NCBI RefSeq assembly: GCF_900112245.1
Contig: NZ_FOYX01000003.1
Coordinates: 310,001-374,000 of the forward strand
Length of the DNA stretch: 64,000 bases
Source: Maribacter stanieri
Lineage (GTDB): Bacteria > Bacteroidota > Bacteroidia > Flavobacteriales > Flavobacteriaceae
Reading direction: 5' to 3'
Shown: one piece after another, positions 45,813 to 54,990 of the stretch
Layout: each line of letters opens with the position of its first letter
Position numbering within the stretch: the first letter of the stretch is position 1
Translations under genes and position numbers: made by a program
The notes under the pieces: generated by a model
What the model was told of the DNA's origin: nothing
The model's database searches: none
What the model saw: the letters and a program-made list of their open reading frames with translations, nothing else

Positions 45813-48206
45813 ATGAACTTATTAAAAAAAATAGGAGCCATCCTGTTGGTTATTATTACACTCCTGATAATTATTGTTGGAGTTATTGCGTATACTTTAA
45901 AACCAGATTACTCTGGGGAAAAAGAGTTAGCTAACCTTCAACAAGAGGTTAAAGTCTATTACGACGACTACGGTATTCCTCATATTTATGGAGAAAATGA
46001 AAAAGATGCATTTAGAACATTAGGCTACGTTCATGCTCAAGATCGTTTATGGCAAATGGAATTACTTCGCCGTATTGCAAGTGGAGGTCTTTCAGAAGTT
46101 TTTGGTGTGGATTTAATAGGAACGGATAAATTCTTCTTATCATTGGGTATTGCAGACGCCTCAAAATTAACTGCTGCCAGTGTAGCTGAAAATGATGAAG
46201 GTGTTGTTTTGGCAAAGGCATATTTAGATGGTATAAATCAGTTTATAACCGAAGGACCTACGCCCATAGAATTTCACCTTACCGGTATTGAGAAAAAAGC
46301 ATTTGTTCTAGAAGATGTTTATAATACTATTGGTTACATGGCATTCAGTTTTGCAATGGCACACAAAACAGACCCCTTACTTACCACTATAAATTCGAAA
46401 TTAGGTCCTAATTATTTAAAAGATTTACACGTAGGGTCTACCATAGATACGGAATGGATTAAAAATTATAATCCAGCTAGTTCAGATTCTATACAAAATA
46501 ATCTTACTGCAGCAGTCAATAAGGCTTTGGGTGTTTTGGACATTCCTTTATTTGAAGGTAGTAATAGCTGGGTAATAGCTCCGGATAAAACTAAAAATGG
46601 TAAGGTTATTTTTGCCAATGACCCCCATATTGGGTTTGCACAACCATCAGTATGGTATGAGGCTCATATGGAAACACCTACCTATTCAAAATATGGTTAC
46701 CATATAGCAGGTATTCCGTTTCCTCTTCTAGGGCATAATAGAAAATTGGCTTATGGTATTACAATGTTTGAGAATGATGATGTTGATTTTTATTTTGAGC
46801 AAAATAATCCTGATAATGAAAATCAGTATTTAACTGAAGGCGGTTATGTAGATTATGAAATTGTAAATAAGAGTATAAAAGTAAAGGACTCTTATGAAGT
46901 TCAATTTTCTTATAAAAAATCTATTCACGGACCAATTCTCAACGGTATTGCAGATCAGGTAAAAGGAGATAGACCAATTGCAATGTCATGGGTATATACA
47001 CAAATGGAAAATAAAGTTATTGATGCAATTTATGGTTTAAGTCATTCTAATAATCTTAAAGAGTTTAAAACCGCCTTACCAAAAATACATGCGCCTGGTC
47101 TAAATATTATGTATGGTGATGAGGAAGGTAATGTAGCTTGGTTCGCCACGGCACAACTCTATCAGATTCCAGATTCTGTAAATACCAAAATGGTTTTTGA
47201 AGTTGGAGAAGGTCTACCTTTAGAAAAAGATTTACTTGATTTTAAAGAGAATCCTCAAGCTATTAATCCTCCAAGTAATTATGTGTATTCAGCCAATAAC
47301 CAACCAGATTCTATTGCTGGTATGTTATACCCAGGCTACTATTTGCCAGAGAATAGAGGTAAGAGGATTGTAGAGTTATTAGCGCCTAAAAATGACTGGG
47401 ATATTACTTCTGCCAGTGAAATGATTACAGATGTTATATCATCTGTAGAGCCAGAAATTATAACCAATTTAGCAAAGTTGTTAGATGTTTCTTTATTGAG
47501 TGAAAATGGATTAATGGCTATAGATAGTTTAAAAATGTGGAGAGGGGATTATGAACTTTCTTCAATAGAAGCTACTATTTACAATAGATGGATTTACTAT
47601 TTTTTAGAAAACACTTTTGAAGATGAATTGGGTGATGAGTTGTTTAATCAATTTTTAAGTACTCATTTTATGAAAAGGCTAATTGCTCCTTTATCCAAGG
47701 ATGAAGATTCTGTATGGTGGGATGATGTTTCCACAACTGATGTAAATGAATCTATGGTTGATATAGTAAATATATCTTTTATGGAGGCAGTAGCTTCATT
47801 AGAAAAAGATTTCGGAAATAATCTAGATTATTGGCGGTGGGAGAGGGTGCATACCATTGAACATGGTCATCCTATTGGACAGATAGCAGCGTTGCGTTCC
47901 TTTTTTAATGTTGGTCCTTATCCAGTGCATGGTACTAGAGAGGTGATTAATAATTTGGCATTCTCATATGATGATACTGGCTATTATAAAACAACTTCAG
48001 GACCTTCAACCAGAAGAATTATAGATTTCTCTGACGTAGAGAATAGTATCAGCATACTGCCTACAGGACAATCTGGTAATCCCTTTAGTGAACATTACCG
48101 AGATCAAGCAGAAATGTATGTTAACGGAGAGTTTCGTAAAATGATGATGAATAAAGAGGAAATTCAGAAGAGTAAAGAAATCCTTACTTTTAAGCCAAAG
48201 GATTAA
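45813..48206 (+). CDS. Penicillin-acylase-family Ntn hydrolase
   Basis: A 797-residue exported or membrane-anchored N-terminal nucleophile hydrolase. Residues 6-30 are one hydrophobic helix; the proenzyme is expected to be cleaved before Ser250 in FEGSNSWVIAP, which becomes the catalytic N-terminal Ser of the beta chain. The alpha chain carries GYVHAQDRLWQMELLRR, and the beta chain MTFEN-like MFENDDVDFYFEQ, YSANNQP and GPYPVHGTREVINN, as in acyl-homoserine-lactone and penicillin acylases. It may cleave N-acyl amino-acid or lactone amides; the substrate is not readable. It is followed after 2 bases by yifB. The 109-base gap before it holds no clear promoter. Confidence 0.9.
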   Translation: MNLLKKIGAILLVIITLLIIIVGVIAYTLKPDYSGEKELANLQQEVKVYYDDYGIPHIYGENEKDAFRTLGYVHAQDRLWQMELLRRIASGGLSEVFGVDLIGTDKFFLSLGIADASKLTAASVAENDEGVVLAKAYLDGINQFITEGPTPIEFHLTGIEKKAFVLEDVYNTIGYMAFSFAMAHKTDPLLTTINSKLGPNYLKDLHVGSTIDTEWIKNYNPASSDSIQNNLTAAVNKALGVLDIPLFEGSNSWVIAPDKTKNGKVIFANDPHIGFAQPSVWYEAHMETPTYSKYGYHIAGIPFPLLGHNRKLAYGITMFENDDVDFYFEQNNPDNENQYLTEGGYVDYEIVNKSIKVKDSYEVQFSYKKSIHGPILNGIADQVKGDRPIAMSWVYTQMENKVIDAIYGLSHSNNLKEFKTALPKIHAPGLNIMYGDEEGNVAWFATAQLYQIPDSVNTKMVFEVGEGLPLEKDLLDFKENPQAINPPSNYVYSANNQPDSIAGMLYPGYYLPENRGKRIVELLAPKNDWDITSASEMITDVISSVEPEIITNLAKLLDVSLLSENGLMAIDSLKMWRGDYELSSIEATIYNRWIYYFLENTFEDELGDELFNQFLSTHFMKRLIAPLSKDEDSVWWDDVSTTDVNESMVDIVNISFMEAVASLEKDFGNNLDYWRWERVHTIEHGHPIGQIAALRSFFNVGPYPVHGTREVINNLAFSYDDTGYYKTTSGPSTRRIIDFSDVENSISILPTGQSGNPFSEHYRDQAEMYVNGEFRKMMMNKEEIQKSKEILTFKPKD

Positions 48207-48208
48207 AA

Positions 48209-49744
48209 ATGCTTACAAAAGTTTACGGGAGTGCAGTATTTGGCGTTGAGGCTACTACTATTATAGTAGAAGTAAATATTGATAAGGGAATTGGCTATCA
48301 TCTAGTTGGGCTTCCCGATAACGCAATTAAAGAAAGTAATTATAGAATAGCGGCTGCACTTCAAAATAATGGTTATAAAATTCCTGGGAAGAAAATAACT
48401 ATTAACATGGCACCAGCAGATTTACGTAAAGAGGGTTCTGCTTATGATCTCACACTAGCTATTGGAATTTTAGCGGCATCAAACCAAATTAAATCTGAAA
48501 ATATAGAGAAGTATATCATCATGGGCGAGTTATCGTTAGATGGTAGCCTTCAACCTATAAAAGGTGCACTTCCCATAGCTATAAAAGCACAAGAGGAAGG
48601 ATTTGAAGGTTTTATTTTGCCAACAGCCAATGCAAAGGAAGCTGCAATAGTTGGAGATTTAAAAGTATATGGGATAGATAATATTAAGCAGGTTTTAGAT
48701 TTCTTTGATCAAGATATTCCGTTAGAGCAGACTATTATAGATACAAGAGAAGAATTTTATAAAAGTTTAGATTTTCCTGAATTTGATTTCTCTGATGTAA
48801 AAGGTCAGGAAAGTATAAAACGTTGCATGGAAATTGCTGCGGCGGGCGGTCATAATATAATATTAATAGGTCCGCCAGGCGCAGGTAAGACTATGTTGGC
48901 AAAAAGATTACCTTCCATATTACCTCCAATGACTTTGCATGAAGCTTTGGAAACGACTAAAATTCACAGTGTTGTTGGTAAGGTAAAGAATATGGGATTA
49001 ATGAGTCAAAGACCATTTAGAAGCCCACATCATACAATTTCGGATGTGGCCTTGGTCGGAGGAGGTGCATATCCACAACCCGGGGAAATTTCACTTTCTC
49101 ATAACGGAGTATTGTTCTTAGACGAGTTGCCAGAATTTAAACGGGGTGTTTTAGAGGTAATGCGACAGCCCTTAGAGGATAGGGAGGTAACTATTTCTCG
49201 TGCACGTTTTACGGTTACTTATCCAAGTAGTTTTATGTTGGTGGCGAGTATGAACCCTAGTCCGGGTGGTTATTTTAATGACCCTGATGCTCCGGTAACT
49301 TCATCACCAGCAGAAATGCAACGATATTTAAGTAAAATATCTGGTCCGCTTTTAGATCGTATCGATATTCATATAGAGGTAACTCCGGTTCCATTTGAAA
49401 AACTATCCGAAGAACGAAAAGGAGAAGGGAGTGTTGAAATTAGAAAACGAGTTACAGCAGGGAGAGAAATACAAACAGCTAGGTTTGAAGGATTGGAAAA
49501 TGTGCATTACAATGCTCAAATGAACACAAAGCAAATTCGTGCATATTGTAAATTAGACGATAAGTCTAAAGCGTTATTGAAAAATGCGATGGAGCGATTA
49601 AATTTATCGGCTCGTGCATATGATAGAATCTTGAAAGTAGCTAGAACTATCGCTGATTTAGCCGGTGAGCAGGAATTGATTGGAGATCATATTTCAGAAG
49701 CCATTCAATACCGCTCGTTAGACAGAGAGGGTTGGTTGGGGTAA
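48209..49744 (+). CDS. comM: YifB/ComM family Mg-chelatase-like AAA+ ATPase
   Basis: A 511-residue hexameric helicase-like ATPase; ComM aids branch migration of incoming DNA during natural transformation. Full length, with the N-terminal ChlI/Lon-like domain (about 1-165), AAA core with Walker A GPPGAGKTMLAKR (near 222), Walker B LFLDELPEF (near 310), sensor region MNPSPGGYF, and C-terminal helical domain ending REGWLG. The 3' half (from about 49017) recurs 1.6 kb downstream as a fragment. It starts 2 bases after the penicillin-acylase stop. Confidence 0.95.
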   Translation: MLTKVYGSAVFGVEATTIIVEVNIDKGIGYHLVGLPDNAIKESNYRIAAALQNNGYKIPGKKITINMAPADLRKEGSAYDLTLAIGILAASNQIKSENIEKYIIMGELSLDGSLQPIKGALPIAIKAQEEGFEGFILPTANAKEAAIVGDLKVYGIDNIKQVLDFFDQDIPLEQTIIDTREEFYKSLDFPEFDFSDVKGQESIKRCMEIAAAGGHNIILIGPPGAGKTMLAKRLPSILPPMTLHEALETTKIHSVVGKVKNMGLMSQRPFRSPHHTISDVALVGGGAYPQPGEISLSHNGVLFLDELPEFKRGVLEVMRQPLEDREVTISRARFTVTYPSSFMLVASMNPSPGGYFNDPDAPVTSSPAEMQRYLSKISGPLLDRIDIHIEVTPVPFEKLSEERKGEGSVEIRKRVTAGREIQTARFEGLENVHYNAQMNTKQIRAYCKLDDKSKALLKNAMERLNLSARAYDRILKVARTIADLAGEQELIGDHISEAIQYRSLDREGWLG

Positions 49745-49805
49745 AAATTTTAACAATTAATTTGACCTTGAGTTTCAATCTGGCGACAGCTTAGTGTATG
49801 TAATT

Positions 49806-49858
49806 AACTTATTTTCGGATACTAGTTTTTGGCGGATTTTTCTAAAGAATTTTATCAT
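49806..49858 (-). pseudogene. Truncated N-terminus of a second DUF6090 gene
   Basis: On the minus strand the ATG at 49858 is 3 bases after the stop of the complete DUF6090 gene and in the same frame. The first 18 codons read MIKFFRKIRQKLVSENKL, matching MINFFRKIRQKLLTENKF of the intact neighbour, and then the match stops (ITYTKLSPD and a TGA follow). It is the start of a tandem paralogue cut off at about 49804, 60 bases from the comM stop. Not likely to make a product. Confidence 0.75.
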
Positions 49859-49861
49859 TTT

Positions 49862-50578
49862 TCAATTAAGTTCTTTATCAATCATTTCTATTAATTTTTG
49901 TATTTCTTTTTTAGTGGTATTTTTAAAAGTTTTCTGAATAGTGTTCTCTCTTCGAGTTGTCATTAACATTTCATGAAATTCATTATTTTCCAATAGGGAT
50001 TGATAATCGATAGGTGTTGCGTTATTTAGCAAAATGAAATTTTGAAAGTGTTTTTTGTAAAATATTTTAAATTCAATCATGTTATTATAGGCAAGTTCAT
50101 TTCTCTGGAACTTAGTAAGTTCGTAATTGAAGGAATATAGCTTTTGGTAGTTTTCGCGTAGGGTATCATTCGAAATAATATCAAAACCGATGGTCTTTAA
50201 ATTTTCATAAGCTGTAGTGTTGGTCATGTGTATAGTATATGCTGGTATCCATCCAAAATGGTAGTCTAAGCTGTCCTTATAGGGTTTTCGCTGTTCTAAA
50301 TAATCCAAGACAATATTTGTAGAATTCATTGCATTTTCAAGCACGAGATTTGGATACTTTTCTTGAAGAATGTCAGCCTCCAAATTGCGTTTCATTTGAA
50401 GTAATAAATCTCTTTCTTGTGATATTCTTTTATTTCCCTCATTCCAGTTGTTGATGGACAATGCAATCAGAATTCCGATAACTACCAATACAATCTCGCC
50501 AATTGAGTAGAATAGGTATTTACTAAACTTATTTTCAGTGAGCAGTTTTTGACGTATTTTTCTGAAGAAGTTAATCAT
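49862..50578 (-). CDS. DUF6090-type membrane protein
   Basis: A protein of about 238 residues with a conserved Bacteroidota-type head: short basic helix (INFFRKIRQKLL), then one membrane helix YLFYSIGEIVLVVIGILIAL and the sequence SINNWNE, followed by a mostly helical soluble domain. This head is what I recall as DUF6090, a family with no known function that commonly occurs as tandem copies. I start at the ATG at 50578 (MINFFRKIRQ); the extra seven codons in the longer frame are not conserved. It lies between the two copies of the comM 3' half and points against them; a truncated sister follows it. Confidence 0.8.
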   Translation of the reverse strand: MINFFRKIRQKLLTENKFSKYLFYSIGEIVLVVIGILIALSINNWNEGNKRISQERDLLLQMKRNLEADILQEKYPNLVLENAMNSTNIVLDYLEQRKPYKDSLDYHFGWIPAYTIHMTNTTAYENLKTIGFDIISNDTLRENYQKLYSFNYELTKFQRNELAYNNMIEFKIFYKKHFQNFILLNNATPIDYQSLLENNEFHEMLMTTRRENTIQKTFKNTTKKEIQKLIEMIDKELN

Positions 50579-50652
50579 GTGAAGTGGTTGGTTGTTCATC
50601 CTAAGATAGAGAATTATTCTAAGAGGCTTAAAATCAGTCTAATAATATGTAA

Positions 50653-51386
50653 TTAGAAGACCACCACATTAGATAGTTTCACAGATGTGGCCCTGGTCGG
50701 AGGAGGTGCATATCCACAACCCGGGGAAATTTCACTTTCTCATAACGGAGTATTGTTCTTAGACGAGCTGCCAGAATTTAAACGGGGTGTTTTAGAGGTA
50801 ATGCGACAGCCCTTAGAGGATAGGGAAGTAACTATTTCTCGTGCACGTTTTACGGTTACTTACCCAAGTAGCTTTATGTTGGTGGCGAGTATGAACCCTA
50901 GTCCGGGTGGTTATTTTAACGACCCTGATGCTCCGGTAACTTCATCACCAGCAGAAATGCAACGATATTTAAGTAAAATATCTGGCCCGCTTTTAGATCG
51001 TATCGATATTCATATTGAGGTAACTCCGGTTCCATTTGAAAAACTATCCGAAGAACGAAAAGGAGAAGGGAGTGTTGAAACTAGAAAACGTGTTACAGCA
51101 GGAAGAGAAATACAAACAGCTAGGTTTGAAGGATTGGGAAATGTGCATTACAATGCTCAAATGAACACAAAGCAAATTCGTGCATATTGTAAATTAGACG
51201 ATAAGTCTAAAGCGTTATTGAAAAATGCGATGGAGCGATTAAATTTATCGGCTCGTGCATATGATAGAATCTTGAAAGTAGCTAGAACTATCGCTGATTT
51301 AGCCGGTGAGCAGGAATTGAATGGAGATCATATTTCAGAAGCCATTCAATTCCTGCTCACTGGATAGAGAGGGTTGGTTGGGGTAA
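50653..51386 (+). pseudogene. 5'-truncated duplicate of the comM/yifB 3' half
   Basis: From TTAGAAG at 50653 to the TAA at 51384-51386 this copies 49017-49744 of comM. From 50683 on the match is nearly exact: by eye about 14 single-base differences in 660, mostly synonymous; protein changes are I to T, E to G and I to N near the end. The first 30 bases are scrambled by small indels, and near the end a one-base insertion shifts the frame so the open frame stops at 51367 (AIQFLLTG). It begins after the Walker A motif but keeps Walker B (LFLDELPEF), so it cannot make a working ATPase. There is no start signal of its own. Confidence 0.9.
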
Positions 51387-51430
51387 TTTACTTCTCTTGT
51401 TTTAATTTTTAAAAGTGGATTTAAATTAGC

Positions 51431-52858
51431 CTAGTTGAATTTTTTAATCAGTTGATAACTAAATTCTATAATTTCCTTATAATTTTCTTTATTAATTTTT
51501 TCATCAATACCGTGAAAACGTGATAATGAATTAGGATCTAATCGAATTGGATAAAATCGATATACATCGTCTGAGATTTCATAAAAATAGCGACCATCAG
51601 TGCCTCCACCTACAAGACCAGGAACAACTACAGACTCTGGGAAAACAGAACGTATTGTTTTTTCGAGTGTTTTATAAGCATTGGAATCAATGCTCGATAC
51701 AGGCGATGGATTCGTCAAAAAACCTACCTTTTCAACTCTTATTTTATTACTAATAGTATTTTCAATGTGTTCTTTAACAGATTCAATATTTTCGCCTGGT
51801 AAAATTCTGAAATTGATAGTGGCTTCGGCAACCGTTGGTATAACATTATTTTTAATGCCACCATCTATAATCGTTGCGGCAGTAGTAGTATGTGCATTCA
51901 ATGCTTCAAGAATTGGTTTTTTGAATAACCAAGGATTTGCGAAAGCAACTTTTTTCATAAAAGGTAATTCTGCGCCCATATATCCTAATTGATAATTGAT
52001 AGGCTCAACCAATTTATAAGGTAACTGATTGTTTTCTAGATCTACAATTGCCTTGGCCAGCATACCTATGGTATTTTCTTTTGGAGGTGCCGAGCTGTGC
52101 CCACCATTGGTTTCAACAATAAGTCTAAAAGAAGCAAATCCTTTTTCTGCTAAATTTACTATAGCTACAGTGTTATCAATACCTGGTACTAGACCATCTG
52201 CTAAAAAACCGCCTTCATCTATGGTCATAGATGCATCAACTCCTCGCTCTTTTAACAAAGCTGCAATTTTAGCAGCCCCTTTAGAACCGCCTACTTCTTC
52301 ATCATGACCAAAAGCTAAGTAGATAGTTTGGCTAGGAGTAAATGATTCTTTTAATAAAAGCTCAACAGCTTCCATGAGTGCCATTAAGGAACTTTTATCA
52401 TCTAGTGTTCCTCTACCTATAATATCTGTAGCTGTTATTTTTCCTTCAAAAGGTCCTGCTTCCCAGTCATTCAAGGTGGGTTCATCTACAGGTACCACAT
52501 CTTGATGAGACATAAGAATAATTGGTTTTTTATTTTGATCAGTCCCTTTCCAGGTATATAATAAACTGTATTCATTTACTTTTTCTAATGTCAGTTGCTC
52601 ATGAATTAATGGATATGTGTCTTGAAGGAATTGATGAAAACCATAAAAAGCAGTAGAATCAGGTATGGCATTTTCACTAAAAGAGATAGTGGGGTATTGA
52701 ATGGCTTTTGATAAATTTTTGTAAACATCGTCAGAGATCACTAATTTTTCTAACGGGTCGGACTCAACTTGTTTTGAAGTTAGTGATAGCGTATTGAATA
52801 AAAGTATACAAAGAACAAGAACGACAACAGCTAAAAGGCTGTAGAGTATTTTTTTCAT
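51431..52858 (-). CDS. M20-family metallopeptidase (carboxypeptidase CPS1-like)
   Basis: A 475-residue di-zinc peptidase. The start at 52858 gives a membrane anchor or signal (MKKILYSLLAVVVLVLCILL); the longer frame adds 14 residues from a TTG. Zinc ligands are visible as His in ILMSHQDVVPVDEP, Asp in GRGTLDDKSSLM and Glu in GHDEEVGGSKGA (catalytic EE pair), with GGTDGRYF near the C-terminus; the lid domain is at about 240-355. It probably trims peptides or N-acyl amino acids in the periplasm. It converges on the comM fragment with 44 bases between. Confidence 0.92.
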   Translation of the reverse strand: MKKILYSLLAVVVLVLCILLFNTLSLTSKQVESDPLEKLVISDDVYKNLSKAIQYPTISFSENAIPDSTAFYGFHQFLQDTYPLIHEQLTLEKVNEYSLLYTWKGTDQNKKPIILMSHQDVVPVDEPTLNDWEAGPFEGKITATDIIGRGTLDDKSSLMALMEAVELLLKESFTPSQTIYLAFGHDEEVGGSKGAAKIAALLKERGVDASMTIDEGGFLADGLVPGIDNTVAIVNLAEKGFASFRLIVETNGGHSSAPPKENTIGMLAKAIVDLENNQLPYKLVEPINYQLGYMGAELPFMKKVAFANPWLFKKPILEALNAHTTTAATIIDGGIKNNVIPTVAEATINFRILPGENIESVKEHIENTISNKIRVEKVGFLTNPSPVSSIDSNAYKTLEKTIRSVFPESVVVPGLVGGGTDGRYFYEISDDVYRFYPIRLDPNSLSRFHGIDEKINKENYKEIIEFSYQLIKKFN

Positions 52859-53222
52859 AATGGTTTGTTGGTTGATGGTCTGTAATAAGCTGAATTCCAA
52901 TACAATTTAGCTAAAAATACCAAGCAATTTATTGCCTATTGCGTTTATTATAAATTTCAAAATTTTATTGATGAATAAATAATGAATTCTAAAATTCTGT
53001 GATTAATTTTTATAAAATTGCTCTAATAATCATACCATTCAAATATGTGATCAACATAATTATAAGGTTCAATTTCGTTTCCTAAACATAGTAAAACTGA
53101 AGGATGGTAGTAAAGATATGGCTAGCTAAGTGCTAATGGCATATCAGTCACATTCTTATCCCATACATTCGCATTTAGCTTAAAGTTTACTTACATTTTT
53201 ACTCTGGTAATAGCCGATATTT
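52859..53222. other. 364-base gap with no recognised feature
   Basis: The gap between the M20 peptidase start and the aminotransferase stop is AT-rich, without an open frame of note, hairpin-plus-T-run or exact promoter box on either strand. A weak TATTTTTA on the minus strand (52919-52912) could be a -7 box for the peptidase. Confidence 0.4.
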
Positions 53223-54338
53223 TTAAGTCATTACTTTTCTAAGTGCCTTATCAAATAGTTTTATATCTTCTATTGTACCTGAACTAATTCTTGCCCAATT
53301 AGTAAATGGTGGAAATGGTCTGCCTATGAGAACATTCTCTTTTTCCATTGCAGCCATCATTTCGGTTATAGGTTTTCCAGTTTTGAAAAATATAAAATTA
53401 GTATGTGACTTTTGGTATTCTAGGTCTAAATCATCTAGAGTTTTGTATATCTGATTTTTAGCTTCTACATTTTTAGCAATACTAAATTTATAAAACTCAT
53501 CATCTCTTAATGCTTCTTTCGCAGCTTCAATTGCCAAAACATTGGTCATTGCCATAACGTTTTTCTTTAATCTGGTAGCAATATCAGGTCGGGCAACTAA
53601 ATAACCTATTCGTAGACCTGCGAGACCGTAAACTTTAGAAAAGGTTTTTGAAACGATGACATTCATGTTTTCTTTCACTAACTCAACCATAGACGGGTAA
53701 TCTGGTTCAGTAATAAAATCATAGTAGGCTTCATCGCTGAAAACCATGGTTCTATTACTTACAGATAAACAGAAATCTCTTAGCTTATCCTTTTCAATTA
53801 ATGTTCCCGTGGGATTGTTCGGATTACATATGAAAACTAAGCCTGTTTTAGCGGTAATACGCCTTTCCATTTCGTTAAGGTCATGACCCATTTTCTCATC
53901 AACAGGTACACGATGAATAAAACTACCGTTATTTTCGGCATAGGTTAGTAGGGATTGAAAAGTTGGTTCGGGTGCAATGATTTCCCCTCCGTTCATTCCA
54001 AAGGTTAATCCAGCTGCTTTTAGACCTTCCGTAGAACCACCGGTTACGACTATATGGTCTTTAGTTACCCCTTCTTTAAGTGCTATCTGTTCCACCAACG
54101 GATGAAAAATTATGGATGGATATCTGCAGGCGTAGTCCAACGAATTTATAATTACTTCCCTTACAGCCTTTGAAGGACCATATGGATTTTCGTTAGAGTT
54201 TAATTTAGCCACACCATTCAGTTTGGTGTTTATGGGCGTATGGAGATTCATAGCCATCGAGCTAAATCCTCCTAAAAGAGTGAAACCACTGGATAGTCCT
54301 GTGGTTTTAAGCCATTTTCTTCGGTCAATGTTGTTCAT
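53223..54338 (-). CDS. HisC-like aminotransferase with Tat signal
   Basis: A 371-residue PLP aminotransferase of the histidinol-phosphate aminotransferase family. Before the enzyme lies a twin-arginine leader: IDRRKWLKTTGLSSGFTLLG followed by GFSSMAMN, so it is probably folded in the cytoplasm and exported. The domain has NENPYGPSKAV, CNPNNPTGT, SDEAYYDF and the Schiff-base Lys in SKTFSKVYGLAGLRIGY (near 232). Exported HisC-like enzymes are not histidine-biosynthetic; PLP would have to be loaded before export. No histidine genes are nearby. Confidence 0.88.
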   Translation of the reverse strand: MNNIDRRKWLKTTGLSSGFTLLGGFSSMAMNLHTPINTKLNGVAKLNSNENPYGPSKAVREVIINSLDYACRYPSIIFHPLVEQIALKEGVTKDHIVVTGGSTEGLKAAGLTFGMNGGEIIAPEPTFQSLLTYAENNGSFIHRVPVDEKMGHDLNEMERRITAKTGLVFICNPNNPTGTLIEKDKLRDFCLSVSNRTMVFSDEAYYDFITEPDYPSMVELVKENMNVIVSKTFSKVYGLAGLRIGYLVARPDIATRLKKNVMAMTNVLAIEAAKEALRDDEFYKFSIAKNVEAKNQIYKTLDDLDLEYQKSHTNFIFFKTGKPITEMMAAMEKENVLIGRPFPPFTNWARISSGTIEDIKLFDKALRKVMT

Positions 54339-54415
54339 ATGTATACCCTTTAGGTAAAAGATACAAAAAACCTGACTATGTCATTTAGATATTTATTATG
54401 GGTAGTGAGCTTATT

Positions 54416-54979
54416 TTATAAAAAAAGCTCCTCATTATTAACATCGTCTTCTTTTCTTTTTGGTGCGGTAAATATATCTTTTAATATGTAGCTGGTCACA
54501 ATGGTAAGACCAATTGTCAAAGTAGGAATTGAGTATGTCCAACTTAACAAATGCATGAGACCTCCACAAATAAGGGTTATTACGCCTATTACCATTACAA
54601 AGTTCCATACTATTTCAGCTGTACTATTTTTTATATCTCCGTCTTTAGACATGAAATATGAGGTACCTTCCATTGCAAACCAGGCAATAAAAGTAAATGC
54701 AGTACCTATTTGAAAAAATAAGGTATGGGTAAAGTCTAAAATTGTTAATAGTCCGTTGGTTGTCCAAAAAAGAACCAATACCATTTTTATTAAATCGACG
54801 GTCTTTTTTTCTTCTTTTCTCGCAAAACGCATTGCATATAATACAAGTATTGCGGCAAAGGAGATGAATATTATTCCTTCAGAATAAGGCCAATGAAGTA
54901 TTCGCATAACCAATCCGATCAAAAGGGTAGCTATCGCTGCCCTAATGGGATTTCTAAATGCTTTTTTAGAATTTTCCAT
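54416..54979 (-). CDS. Membrane protein related to GldL
   Basis: A 187-residue protein with about six hydrophobic segments. The first part, ALIGLVMRILHWPYSEG-like (LIGLVMRILHWPYSEG), resembles the GALFKILHWPG motif at the end of the first helix of GldL, the proton-driven motor subunit of gliding and type IX secretion; the rest has no Glu in the matching helices and adds four more spans. The GldL likeness is limited to this motif, so I call it only GldL-related. It is 11 bases downstream of the small zinc-finger gene and probably co-transcribed with it. Confidence 0.6.
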   Translation of the reverse strand: MENSKKAFRNPIRAAIATLLIGLVMRILHWPYSEGIIFISFAAILVLYAMRFARKEEKKTVDLIKMVLVLFWTTNGLLTILDFTHTLFFQIGTAFTFIAWFAMEGTSYFMSKDGDIKNSTAEIVWNFVMVIGVITLICGGLMHLLSWTYSIPTLTIGLTIVTSYILKDIFTAPKRKEDDVNNEELFL

Positions 54980-54990
54980 ATCTGGTTTTT

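Noticed and set aside
50687-51367. A second, shorter comM/yifB gene
   Set aside because: It starts after the Walker A region, has no start signal, and its 3' end is frameshifted; it is best read as a fragment.
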